A DNA stretch of 54,517 bases, taken from positions 1 through 54,517 of the forward strand of contig WFNZ01000020.1 of assembly GCA_015488335.1 (NCBI GenBank). Direction: 5' to 3'. A program made the translations under genes and the position numbers. The notes under the pieces were generated by a model. It ran no database searches and was not told the origin of the DNA. It saw only the letters and a list, made by a program, of their open reading frames with translations. Positions 1 to 8,496 of this stretch are shown here, one piece after another. This stretch comes from Thermovibrio sp. (GTDB taxonomy: Bacteria > Aquificota > Aquificia > Desulfurobacteriales > Desulfurobacteriaceae). Each line of letters starts with the position of its first letter. The first letter of the stretch is position 1.

Positions 1-862
1 ATCTTATTATTTCTGGACTATGGCTTGAAAAGATGACATAAACCCCATTTTCAGATAAAGTTTTAAGTATATCTATCAATTTAAATCTCAATGAAGGGTG
101 AAGATGAACTTCAGGTTCTTCAATGATAAGAAGTGAGTTTTGTGAGATGAAGTTTCTTTCTATTAGAAGCTGAAATAAACCGAAGAGTTTAATTCCTGAA
201 GCAACAAGATTTATGTGAAACTTGTATTTGCCTTTGCGAAAAATAAGTCCTTCTTTCTGGTCATATTCAAAACTTCCTCCTATTAGGTTCTTTATCATTT
301 CGTATATATTTTCAAGTTCTATTGTATCAGCGACTCCAACATTTTTTATATCGTGCAGTATATCCCAGTAAATGTCAGGGATTCCATAATTATTAGGATA
401 CATTGATCTGTAAAGAGAAATTCCTTTTTCTATATCTAAAATTATTGGTGTCGCTATAAAATTTGAGAATCTTATGGTTATATCTGGTAAAATTTCCTCA
501 TCCGAGTAGGTTATTTTTCTTTTAAATGTTGGTAAAATAGTGATTGAGCACTTCCTTTTTGAAGATATTACCTCTATAATAGCCCTTTTCTTCTCCGAGC
601 ACTTGTTAACTAAATTTCCTAAATTCTGCTGAAATATCCATCTGAATTTTTGCTCTACATTTTTTAATGATATGCCTCCAACTGTAAACTTACCATAAGT
701 AAGATTTTTATCTCCAACCTTATGATAAGCTGAGAAAATTCCATAAAGAGCCCGTAATATAAAGGATTTGCCAGTTTCGTTCTTTCCTGCAACAACCGTA
801 AAAGGTTTTATCTCAAGCTCAGCTTCCTTAATAGGGCCGAAGTTGGTGAACCTAAATTTCAT
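1..862 (-). CDS. AAA-family ATPase (RecF/OLD-like), 3' end outside window
   Basis: Reading leftward from the ATG at 862, the frame stays open to the window edge, giving the first ~287 residues. Walker A is GKNETGKS at residues 26-33. A later LLIIEEPEVHLHP stretch is a Walker B with the EEPE..LHP pattern of AAA_15/AAA_21 ATPases. VASGIKLFG is a likely signature motif and SSHSPEI the downstream H-loop. Members of this group act in DNA repair, phage defence (OLD, Septu, Gabija-like) or as stand-alone ATPases. The missing C-terminus (a TOPRIM or other effector) would decide which. The gene is visibly AT-rich and contains no GGAGCTCC octamer, unlike most of the window. It follows the methyltransferase gene by 73 nt on the same strand, so it may be the last visible gene of that operon. 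Confidence 0.85.
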   Translation of the reverse strand, partial: MKFRFTNFGPIKEAELEIKPFTVVAGKNETGKSFILRALYGIFSAYHKVGDKNLTYGKFTVGGISLKNVEQKFRWIFQQNLGNLVNKCSEKKRAIIEVISSKRKCSITILPTFKRKITYSDEEILPDITIRFSNFIATPIILDIEKGISLYRSMYPNNYGIPDIYWDILHDIKNVGVADTIELENIYEMIKNLIGGSFEYDQKEGLIFRKGKYKFHINLVASGIKLFGLFQLLIERNFISQNSLLIIEEPEVHLHPSLRFKLIDILKTLSENGVYVIFSSHSPEIIR

Positions 863-935
863 AATTTAACTATCCTAATCTGATTTGATTGATAAATTGA
901 TGTAATATTAACAAATCTATCTTGTCTTTCAAGAG

Positions 936-3900
936 CTATACGTTCCTTGCTTTTTTGAGGCGGTTTTGGACGAGTTCGGCAACTGCGTAGTAAACTTCTT
1001 TCCTTTCTTCTTCGGTTAGGCCGAGGGAGTCAAAAACTATGTCGTCAAGGGCTTTCCTGTCTGGGAGAGGATTCGGTTCCTGTTCTCTTATCGGTTTATC
1101 CGGGTCAAAGCCGAGCTCAGTGAAGATGGAGTAAATAGGTCTATATAAAATATCAAGTTTCTTTGTAATTCCTTTTACCAGAAAAGTGAATTTGTTTCTA
1201 ACATCTTCTACAGGCAATTCAATTATTGTTATAGCTCCTGTCATTTCTCGTGCCATAGTTTCTATAAATATTCTATCAAGTGTAGCGTTTAGAGAAACGA
1301 CAAAATCAAGGTCTGCAATCTGAGTGTTAGTTAACTCAATATAATAGTTTCTCTGGTCTGTAGGATAATTGTTGATATTCCAAAAGAAAGCGTATCTTTC
1401 GCCAATACTCTTCCACCATAAAAATTTCATGTTGTTTTTTTCGTTTAATTGATACCAAAATTCTCGGGTTTTACAAGTTGGCCTATTATGAAACCCCTGT
1501 TTTTCTCCCCATTTTATATAGTCAATTGCAAAGGTTCCCGAAAGTTCACTTCTGTTCTTGTTGCACATGAAAACTCTATACTTCAGGTCTTCTTCCCGAA
1601 CGATTATTGTTTTAAGTTCTCTGGGGCTTTTTATTACGGGCTTTAGGAACTCCTTTTCTACTAAAAAGAGTTTGTAGTCCCTTGCGTTCTTCCCCCATTT
1701 GCTGGGTTTTATAACTCTAAGGCCTGCTTTTTTTGTCTCTTCAATTGATTTAAAACCTCTAAGATTTTCTACTCTCTCAAGTTCTGTGTTGTCAATTCTG
1801 TCGGTTACGTCTTCAACGTAGAAGAACTCGTTGGCTCCGGTTGTAAAACCTCTTTTAACTTCAGCAATATCCCCAAGCCTTACGAGTTTCCCTTTTCCCT
1901 TTTTGAGGATTGTAAAGAAGATGTCGGGAGCTCTTAAAAACTTCCCTCCCCACTTGTTGGCCTCGTATTTGCCGTCTCTCGTTCCGTCTCTTAAAAGGTC
2001 TTTCTGTTTCACAGGGAAGACTCTAAAGTTTTCGGTGTTTATGACGTTCTCTGCAAGCTCTGTAAGGTCTTTGTCCTCAACCTTTGCCTCTGCCTTTTCT
2101 ATAAACCAGATAAGGTTTTTAAACTCATTGGCGTTTACAACCTGCTCAAAGGGGATTTTCCACATTACGAACTTTGCGGTGTTTTCAAGGTTTTCTCTCT
2201 CTTTTTTCCTGTCTGTTGGAGCAGATGTAAAGACAATTACGGTGTTAACGTCTGCCTCTTTGAAACTCCTCTTGCTCTGGTTGTCGTTTATTGAGTGAAT
2301 CTTTGTTCTCCTTAAGAGGAACTCCTGCAGTGATTTTCCAAAGCCGACGTCAAGCCATGAGTTTGAGGTTATAAAGGAGAGGGTTCCTTTATCGTTTAGT
2401 AGGCTCAGGGCTTTAAAGTAGAAGTAAACGTAGAGGTCTGCCTTGCCGTCGGGCTTGAACTCCTCTCCGTAGAGGTTTACAACCATTTTCTGAAGTTTCT
2501 CTTTGTATTCTTTTTTGAGCTTTTTCCACTCTGAATCTTTATAGTCTTCCTCGTTTTCCGTCGGCGGGGCTATCTTCTCCTGCCTTACGTAAGGCGGATT
2601 TCCTATAACGATGTCAAACCCCTTTTTGTCTTTATCGTAAAAGACCTCAACAAAGTCAATGTCGTATATAAAAGGCCTTTTTCCTTTGTTTAGGGCCTCT
2701 TTAACCTTTTTCCACCTTTTGAGCTCCTCTTCATACTCTTTAATTTTCCTCTTCTTCTCTTTCTCAAATAGGTCTTTTTCTCTTTTTGATTCTTTTCCAA
2801 ACAGGTCTTTATCGTAGTGGTAATTCTTTCCTTTTTCAGTAAGTATTTTCCTCTCAAGCTCTCTTATCTTTTCCTCTACTATCTCTCTGAACAGGTTGAG
2901 CTCCTCTTTTTCAATTTCATCTTTTTTAGGAGCTCCCTTTTCGTTCTTTGCATACTTCAGCTTCTTCTCTTTCAGTTGGGTTATCTTCCTCTTTATTCCC
3001 GGCGATAGTGGAACGGATGAGCGGAGCTCCCTCCTTTTGCTCCTTAAGATTGAGAAATCTATCCCTCCAAACTCCTCTACAAGGCTATCTCCCGGCCTTA
3101 CTTTGAATGAGAGGTTGGGCAAAAGAGGTTTTATGAGAACTTCCTGAGGTTTAAGGTCTGCTTCAACCAAGAGGAAGAGCCAGAGGCGGAGTTCTGCAAT
3201 CCTAACGGCCCACTCCATTACGTCAACGCCGTAAATGTTGTTTTCTATTATCTGTTTTCTCAGAGCGTAGCTGCTCTTCCTGACTTTCGGGTCAAAACGG
3301 TAGAGCTTCTCGTAGAGTTTATAGATGGCGTCTACCATTCCTACTAAAAAGGCTCCGCTACCGCAGGCAGGGTCAAGGACTTTTAGACTGTTGAGAGCTC
3401 TCTCTAAGACCTCAAAAGTTTCCCTGTTCTCAGGTGTAAAGTCCTCGTCAAAGATGAAACTGTAAACGGTCTCTTCGGGGAGCTCCGTGTTTTTAAGCAG
3501 ATAGTAGAGGAGAGATTGGGTTACCATAAACCTGATTTCAGGTTCTTTTGTATAAACGATACCTTTAAGAACTCCCTCTGCATCTATCTCCTTTTCAGGG
3601 TTATTCAGGGCGCTTGAGGAATCTATATGAACAAGCTTCTCATAAACTGTTCCTATGAATTCAGGGTTAACTGCAACGTCTCTGTCGTCTTCTAAATCCT
3701 CAACGATTGTAAAGTTGTAGCTGTTAAGAAATGGAATAACTCCCTCATTTTCTCTTCCGAAAGGGTCTTCTTTCAGGAAAAAGTCATCCGGTACTTCAAA
3801 CTCAAGCTCGTCAAGTTCGTTTTCCTCAAAGAGGCCACCGTTGAGGTAGGGAGCTTGAAGTAAAACTTCTCTTACTCTCTGTGGTAGGTAGCTGTACTTT

Positions 3901-4787
3901 GAGTTTATTTCCCCCTTTTTACCGCTAAATGCAGAGAAAAAGAGAGGTTTCAGCCACTCTGAATAAAAAGTTCCCTCTTTTTCTGGGTTTTCAGAAACGA
4001 AATCTTTATACTCCCTTACTAAGAAGTCAATCAAGGTTTCATCGCCGAGTGGTTTGAACCACTCTTTTTTCTTCTGGATAAAGTATACAAAAGTTAACCT
4101 GTTTAGGAGCTGATGGGCAGCCTCTTTTGATTTCCTCTCCGGCTTTTCAGTTTTACCCTTTATCTGTTCGTATATTTTTGCCCAGAGTTTCCTGAAGTGT
4201 TTTAGGTACTGGGAGAAAAACTCCTCATTAAGTTTTTCAACGCTGAAGATTTCAAGGAGCTCTTTGAACGTTGGATTTTTAGAGTTGTAGAGCCTGAAAA
4301 GTTGGTTAAGAACTGTTTTAGAGGCTTCTCCTTTTCCGAGCAGAAATGAAAATCGCTTTGGAGAGGAGAGGAGCTCCTTTAGGCCGTCGCTATCGTAGAT
4401 GTAGCTCTTTGCTACAAGTGACAGTTTCCAGACTTCAGATTCAGGAACGTAAAAGGCAACCAGCCCGGCATCTGAGCCGTATTCGTCTAAAACTCTTGCT
4501 ACAAAATCTCTCTGTGTTTTCCTCGCCCTTTCAAGGCTTGACTCTTTTTTGAGCTCAACTGTTATGAAAAGAATTCCGTTCTGGTCGCTGTCTCTGTAAA
4601 TTCCAAGAACTTCAGCACTTTCAATTATTTCTCTAAACCTTTCAGGGTATTCTTCTATAGAGATTGCAAAGTTTTTTGTAAAGTCTGCCGATTCAAAAAC
4701 AGTTTTTAAGAATGACTCAAAGTTTTCTTTGTCAAAAGAATTCTCTATTAGCTCTTTAATTCTCTCGTTAAAAATCTCTGTAGACAT
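936..4787 (-). CDS. Eco57I-family DNA adenine methyltransferase, probable type IIG-like restriction-modification protein
   Basis: A 1283-aa single polypeptide. The SAM motif DPACGSGAF lies near residue 470 and NIYGVDVMEWAVRIAELRL follows as motif II/III. The catalytic NPPY motif near residue 729 marks an N6-adenine methylase. YLNGGLFE upstream is typical of large Eco57I/type IIG-like enzymes. The C-terminal ~350 residues resemble a TaqI_C-type target-recognition domain. The N-terminus carries D66...E78-L-K80, which could be a PD-(D/E)XK nuclease motif, so the protein may both cut and methylate. The start overlaps the RelE-like toxin gene by 20 nt, implying translational coupling. No HsdS or HsdR subunit is present, so this is not a classical type I system. 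The methylase call is firm; the nuclease and recognition domains are inference. Confidence 0.88.
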   Translation of the reverse strand: MSTEIFNERIKELIENSFDKENFESFLKTVFESADFTKNFAISIEEYPERFREIIESAEVLGIYRDSDQNGILFITVELKKESSLERARKTQRDFVARVLDEYGSDAGLVAFYVPESEVWKLSLVAKSYIYDSDGLKELLSSPKRFSFLLGKGEASKTVLNQLFRLYNSKNPTFKELLEIFSVEKLNEEFFSQYLKHFRKLWAKIYEQIKGKTEKPERKSKEAAHQLLNRLTFVYFIQKKKEWFKPLGDETLIDFLVREYKDFVSENPEKEGTFYSEWLKPLFFSAFSGKKGEINSKYSYLPQRVREVLLQAPYLNGGLFEENELDELEFEVPDDFFLKEDPFGRENEGVIPFLNSYNFTIVEDLEDDRDVAVNPEFIGTVYEKLVHIDSSSALNNPEKEIDAEGVLKGIVYTKEPEIRFMVTQSLLYYLLKNTELPEETVYSFIFDEDFTPENRETFEVLERALNSLKVLDPACGSGAFLVGMVDAIYKLYEKLYRFDPKVRKSSYALRKQIIENNIYGVDVMEWAVRIAELRLWLFLLVEADLKPQEVLIKPLLPNLSFKVRPGDSLVEEFGGIDFSILRSKRRELRSSVPLSPGIKRKITQLKEKKLKYAKNEKGAPKKDEIEKEELNLFREIVEEKIRELERKILTEKGKNYHYDKDLFGKESKREKDLFEKEKKRKIKEYEEELKRWKKVKEALNKGKRPFIYDIDFVEVFYDKDKKGFDIVIGNPPYVRQEKIAPPTENEEDYKDSEWKKLKKEYKEKLQKMVVNLYGEEFKPDGKADLYVYFYFKALSLLNDKGTLSFITSNSWLDVGFGKSLQEFLLRRTKIHSINDNQSKRSFKEADVNTVIVFTSAPTDRKKERENLENTAKFVMWKIPFEQVVNANEFKNLIWFIEKAEAKVEDKDLTELAENVINTENFRVFPVKQKDLLRDGTRDGKYEANKWGGKFLRAPDIFFTILKKGKGKLVRLGDIAEVKRGFTTGANEFFYVEDVTDRIDNTELERVENLRGFKSIEETKKAGLRVIKPSKWGKNARDYKLFLVEKEFLKPVIKSPRELKTIIVREEDLKYRVFMCNKNRSELSGTFAIDYIKWGEKQGFHNRPTCKTREFWYQLNEKNNMKFLWWKSIGERYAFFWNINNYPTDQRNYYIELTNTQIADLDFVVSLNATLDRIFIETMAREMTGAITIIELPVEDVRNKFTFLVKGITKKLDILYRPIYSIFTELGFDPDKPIREQEPNPLPDRKALDDIVFDSLGLTEEERKEVYYAVAELVQNRLKKARNV

Positions 4788-5043
4788 TCTTTCTCTTCCC
4801 CACTCTCAGTATTAGAATTACAAGCTGTCTGTCATTAATTTCAAAGATGGCTCTTATCTTTCTGGCTATAATAAATCTATAAAACTTATCGCTTCCTTTA
4901 AGTTTTCTTACTTTCTTTGTTTTCTTCAAAAGCTCAAAGTTTTCTGAAAGATATTTTAACTTTTCGGCAATGAAAACCCTCTCATCAGGTGCAAATTTTT
5001 CTAAATCCTTCCTTGCAACTTCTGATAAGAGGAGTTTATACAT
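4768..5043 (-). CDS. RelE/ParE-family toxin
   Basis: A 91-aa protein with the RelE/ParE pattern: an N-terminal YKLLLSEVARKDLEKF helix region, then RKLKGSDKFYRF, then IRAIFEINDRQLVILILRVGKRKNVYR with the basic residues expected for a ribosome-dependent mRNA interferase or related fold. It overlaps the upstream antitoxin by 8 nt and the downstream methyltransferase start by 20 nt, so toxin and methylase translation are physically linked. In RelE families the toxin acts in the cytoplasm and is neutralised by the co-encoded antitoxin. Whether it is mRNA-cleaving (RelE) or gyrase-directed (ParE) cannot be told from sequence alone. Confidence 0.85.
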   Translation of the reverse strand: MYKLLLSEVARKDLEKFAPDERVFIAEKLKYLSENFELLKKTKKVRKLKGSDKFYRFIIARKIRAIFEINDRQLVILILRVGKRKNVYRDF

Positions 5044-5269
5044 CTATTCCAAGCTCCCTGAAGACCTCTTCAGCGTCATAGACTTTCATTTTCCCCTCCT
5101 CTACTTCTCGGCTTATCTTTTCTGCAACTTTCAGGTCTAAATAGTCAAAGTAGAAGTCAAGTGCTTTCTCTACAATTTCACTCTGGGAAATCCCAAGGAG
5201 CTTTGAAAGTGTGGAGAGCTCCTCTGCCAGCTCTCTGTCCATGCTTATGAGTTTTTTAGTTGTTGCCAT
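5036..5269 (-). CDS. Ribbon-helix-helix antitoxin of the RelE-like toxin
   Basis: A 77-aa protein. Residues 5-45 fit a ribbon-helix-helix DNA-binding domain (KKLISMDRELAEEL, then a helix with GISQSEIVEKALDFY). The C-terminal tail KVYDAEEVFRELGID resembles the toxin-binding tail of RelB/DinJ-type antitoxins. The start is preceded by a good Shine-Dalgarno (ACGGAGGA). It overlaps the toxin by 8 nt. An inverted repeat with an embedded -10 box lies 24-43 nt upstream (5293-5312), the usual place for antitoxin autorepression. The pair sits between helicase and methylase genes, suggesting it stabilises the defence operon. That role is inferred from position. Confidence 0.85.
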   Translation of the reverse strand: MATTKKLISMDRELAEELSTLSKLLGISQSEIVEKALDFYFDYLDLKVAEKISREVEEGKMKVYDAEEVFRELGIDV

Positions 5270-5292
5270 AAGTCCTCCGTCAATTCCTGTTT

Positions 5293-5312
5293 GATATATC
5301 TGATTATATATC
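5293..5312 (-). promoter_or_regulatory. Palindromic operator with -10 box for the toxin-antitoxin pair
   Basis: On the minus strand GATATAT-N6-ATATATC is a perfect 7-bp inverted repeat, and it contains TATAAT (5303-5308). It lies in the 69-nt gap between helicase and antitoxin genes, just upstream of the antitoxin Shine-Dalgarno. No strong -35 is visible at the standard spacing. The layout fits an internal promoter repressed by the ribbon-helix-helix antitoxin. Confidence 0.55.
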
Positions 5313-5338
5313 CTCTACTGCGGCTAAACAGTAATTTC

Positions 5339-8300
5339 TCATCCAAAATACTGGGATAGGATAACCTCTATGTGAGAACTTTCCTCAGCAGGCGCTTCCA
5401 TACTTTTAGAGTTTTCTAAGTCAAAATTCCCTAAAAACTCTTTTACGGCTTTAAGCTTGGCCTCTATAGTTTTCGCACTTTTAACATTTTTAGATAAAGT
5501 CTTGAGGACTTTCCTGGGGAAAGTTCCCTCGTTTATCCGTTCCATCAGGTTTACAACCGCTTCCCTTTCCTCTCTGTCCTTTATGGTGTTCTTTAAGGCT
5601 TTTAACTCCTTAAGTAGCGCTTTTTCATCCCTTGATAGGGTTTTTCGTGATGCCTCTTCGGCTTTCTGCCTCTGGAGAGCTCCCTCAAAGGCTCTCCTGT
5701 TCTTATAGTACAGCTCGTAGAACCTATCGACCGGAACTTTTATTCTTTTCTCGTTCCTATCGGTTTCAAGGAGCTCCACTGCACTTAAGAAGTCAATTTC
5801 TTTAGCAGGTTCATCCCCGTAGGAAATAAAGATTTTTTTAAGTTCGCCTTTTTTAAAGAGAGTTATGAGGAATTCTCTTTTAAACTCCCTTCCTGAGCGG
5901 GCTTTTTTTGGAAGTTTTTTGATTTTCTCAAAGAGCTCAGGTTCCTCTTTCTTTATTCTTCTCAGCTCCTCTACGTACTTGAGGATTGAGCCCTCCTCTT
6001 CCTCCTCTTTAGGGTTGTTTATCCTGTTAAAGAGACCGTGGGCGTCAACCTCTTCTTCTTCAGTTAGGTATTTTGCGTCCTCTCCAAGTGCCTGGTGAAA
6101 GGCCTGGAGCTTTGCAACTGCAGCTGCCTCAAGTCCTAACTCTCTTTCGGCTACTCCTACGGGGAAAAAGTTGTAGATGTGTATCTCCTTAAACTCTGTT
6201 CCTACTCTGTTAATCCTTCCGACCCTCTGTAGAACTCTCGTTGGATTCCAGGGGATGTCGTAGTTAACTATAACGTTGGCCCTGTGGAGGTTTATACCCT
6301 CTGCAAGGACGTCTGTTGTTATCAATACTCTTATATCGTCTTCCATAACAGGTGCGTTGGGGTCAAAGTTTGCAATGATTTTCTTCCTTACGGGAGCTCC
6401 CGATTTTGAAGAGTAAACCAAAACAGAGTTTCCAAAAACGTTGCGGAGCTCCTTTCCAAGGTATTCGGCAGTTTCAGAGGATTCAGTAAATATCAGAATC
6501 TTTTTGGCTTTAGATAGAACGGGGTCTTTTCCCGTTAGGAACTCCAAGAACCTGTTAAGCTTTGGGTCTTCTTTAACCTTTTCCCACTCCTCTTTAAGGA
6601 CTCTTATAGTTTCTGTATCCTCTTTAAGGTTTTTGTAGAAGTTCGGAGAAAGTTCTTCCCGTTTATACCTCTTTACCTTTCCACTCTCTACAAGCTCCAT
6701 CAGTTCATCAATTGAGTCCTCCTCAAGGAGCTCGTAAACGTCCACCTCTTTACTGACGTAAACCTCTCTCCTCTCCTCAAATATACTTAAGAACTTTTCG
6801 TGGGAGTCTAAGAACCTCTCAAGGCTTTTCCTGAACGCTTCAAAACTGCTCTCAAGCCTCTTTAAGAGGAGCGTTTTCATAAGGCCGGCAAGGTTTTTTT
6901 GTGATAGAAATTCTGGGTCGTTCTCCTTTAATTTCTCCTTTAGGTAGAAAGAGGGTGTATACCTTGCGTAAGAAAGGTTGCCAATTGCTTTTATTGTTCT
7001 GTCGTAGAGATTGTCTAACTTACTATCTAGCTTATAGTATACCCTTTTAGGAGACTTTACTTTGGGAAAAGAGACTCCTTGGGTTTTCAGGTCTTCTCCG
7101 TAGAACTTCTCAACCTCTCCTCTTGTTCTCCTCACCATTACGTATTTGAGTATTTTGTCCCTTATCTCTTTTCCACAATCCTTTAAAACTTCCCTGTACT
7201 TGTGTGGATTTTTCCTCCTGTCTACTTTTTTTATCCTGTTTTCAAGATTTTTGAAGAATTCCTCAAGGTTTGTAACGCCGGGTATTGTTGATCTGTACCT
7301 GTTCTGAAAGAGGAGAAGCTGGTTCTTTATGTCTGAGGGCCTGTTGTTGTAGGGAGTGGCCGTTATCAGGATTACTTTCTTACCCTGACATATTGAGTGG
7401 AGATTAATGTAAGCTTTTGTCCAATCGTTCCTGAACCTGTGGGCTTCGTCTACAACAACAACCGGATAGTTTTTAAACTCTGAAAGCTCGCTTTTCTCTT
7501 TCCTGCTGAGGATTCCTGATGAGACGACTTTTGCAGGAACTCTGAACTCTCTCAGGATATCCTCCCAGTAGTCTGTAAGGTGGGGAGGAGCAAAGACTAA
7601 AACCTTTTTCCTGAGTTTTGAGCAGAGCATTGCAGCAATAAAGGTCTTTCCGAGTCCAACAACGTCTGAAAGGAAAACGCCGTTATGTCTTCTCAGTTTC
7701 GATTCAGCGTCTGCAACGGCTTCAAGCTGATACTTCAGTTTTTTAAATCCTGGAGGCAGAAAGATGAAATCCTCTTCTTTATCGTAATCAATCTGGTCGG
7801 AGAGGAACTCGTAGAGAAACTTTAAGTAGAGCTCGTAAGGAGAAAGAGTATCGTTAAGCCACGTTCTCTCCTTAACAGTTTTAACAACGTCTTCCGATAT
7901 CTCTACAGACTCATTCCAGAGGGCTTCAAACCTTTCAATAGCAAACTCAACGTCGGCTCTGTTTTTAAGCTCTACGTTGAACTCTAAATTTTCCTTAAGT
8001 CCTGAAATTGTAAAGTTGGAGGAGCCTGTTATCACCCTTCCAACGTCTATTCCGCTCTTGCTCCTAAAGATGTAGAGCTTTGCGTGGAGAGGAGAGTGGG
8101 GGTAGTACTTAATCTCAACTTTGCCGCTCTGAACCCACTCTAAAAACTTCCTGATTGCTCTTTCTCTTTCTTCAGAGTCTTCGTAGCTTCCGCTGGAGAG
8201 CTCCCTTACTACTTCCTCTAAATACTCCTCTTTAGCCTCTTTGAGGTTTTTGGCTCTGTCTAAGAGCTCGTAAACTCTCCTCTCAACTTCCATTCCAACG

Positions 8301-8482
8301 ATAATTCTTATCTTATCTACCTTTTCAAGCTCTTCGTAGAGTTGGTATATACCGGAAAGGTAGAAGTAACCGACTATTATGTTTAACTCTTTTGTATCCC
8401 TGAAGAGGGTTTTGAAGCGGTCTATCAGCTTTCTGCCTTTCTCGTTTGTGAAAAAGGTCAGGTCGTTAACTGCTGCAGTCAA
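5339..8482 (-). CDS. PLD-family nuclease fused to SNF2-type helicase (defence-like)
   Basis: A 1047-aa protein. Residues ~1-200 are a phospholipase-D-like nuclease domain with one HKD-type motif: H133-A-K135 followed by GSSN at 153-156. Residues ~245-470 are the first SNF2/SF2 helicase lobe, with VGLGKT (Walker A, ~276-281) and DEAH at 345-348. The second lobe ends in QRVGRINRVG (motif VI). The C-terminal ~250 residues are charged and helical and were not recognised. Single-HKD nucleases such as BfiI dimerise to cut DNA. Together with the methylase this resembles ATP-dependent restriction systems that pair a PLD nuclease with an SF2 motor (for example the R.CglI/NgoAVII type), but here both are in one chain. 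It begins 14 nt after ribD, so it may be read partly from the ribD operon. Confidence 0.88.
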   Translation of the reverse strand: MTAAVNDLTFFTNEKGRKLIDRFKTLFRDTKELNIIVGYFYLSGIYQLYEELEKVDKIRIIVGMEVERRVYELLDRAKNLKEAKEEYLEEVVRELSSGSYEDSEERERAIRKFLEWVQSGKVEIKYYPHSPLHAKLYIFRSKSGIDVGRVITGSSNFTISGLKENLEFNVELKNRADVEFAIERFEALWNESVEISEDVVKTVKERTWLNDTLSPYELYLKFLYEFLSDQIDYDKEEDFIFLPPGFKKLKYQLEAVADAESKLRRHNGVFLSDVVGLGKTFIAAMLCSKLRKKVLVFAPPHLTDYWEDILREFRVPAKVVSSGILSRKEKSELSEFKNYPVVVVDEAHRFRNDWTKAYINLHSICQGKKVILITATPYNNRPSDIKNQLLLFQNRYRSTIPGVTNLEEFFKNLENRIKKVDRRKNPHKYREVLKDCGKEIRDKILKYVMVRRTRGEVEKFYGEDLKTQGVSFPKVKSPKRVYYKLDSKLDNLYDRTIKAIGNLSYARYTPSFYLKEKLKENDPEFLSQKNLAGLMKTLLLKRLESSFEAFRKSLERFLDSHEKFLSIFEERREVYVSKEVDVYELLEEDSIDELMELVESGKVKRYKREELSPNFYKNLKEDTETIRVLKEEWEKVKEDPKLNRFLEFLTGKDPVLSKAKKILIFTESSETAEYLGKELRNVFGNSVLVYSSKSGAPVRKKIIANFDPNAPVMEDDIRVLITTDVLAEGINLHRANVIVNYDIPWNPTRVLQRVGRINRVGTEFKEIHIYNFFPVGVAERELGLEAAAVAKLQAFHQALGEDAKYLTEEEEVDAHGLFNRINNPKEEEEEGSILKYVEELRRIKKEEPELFEKIKKLPKKARSGREFKREFLITLFKKGELKKIFISYGDEPAKEIDFLSAVELLETDRNEKRIKVPVDRFYELYYKNRRAFEGALQRQKAEEASRKTLSRDEKALLKELKALKNTIKDREEREAVVNLMERINEGTFPRKVLKTLSKNVKSAKTIEAKLKAVKEFLGNFDLENSKSMEAPAEESSHIEVILSQYFG

Positions 8483-8496
8483 ACTGCCTCCCTGTT

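Noticed and set aside
1449-4552. Several 60-155-codon frames antisense to the methylase gene, and similar ones across the window.
   Set aside because: They have low-complexity, Ser/Leu/Phe-rich translations typical of the reverse strand of Lys/Glu-rich genes, and lack ribosome sites or family motifs.
936-8482. Classical type I restriction system.
   Set aside because: No HsdS specificity subunit or HsdR-type protein is present. The methylase is a large self-contained Eco57I-like protein.
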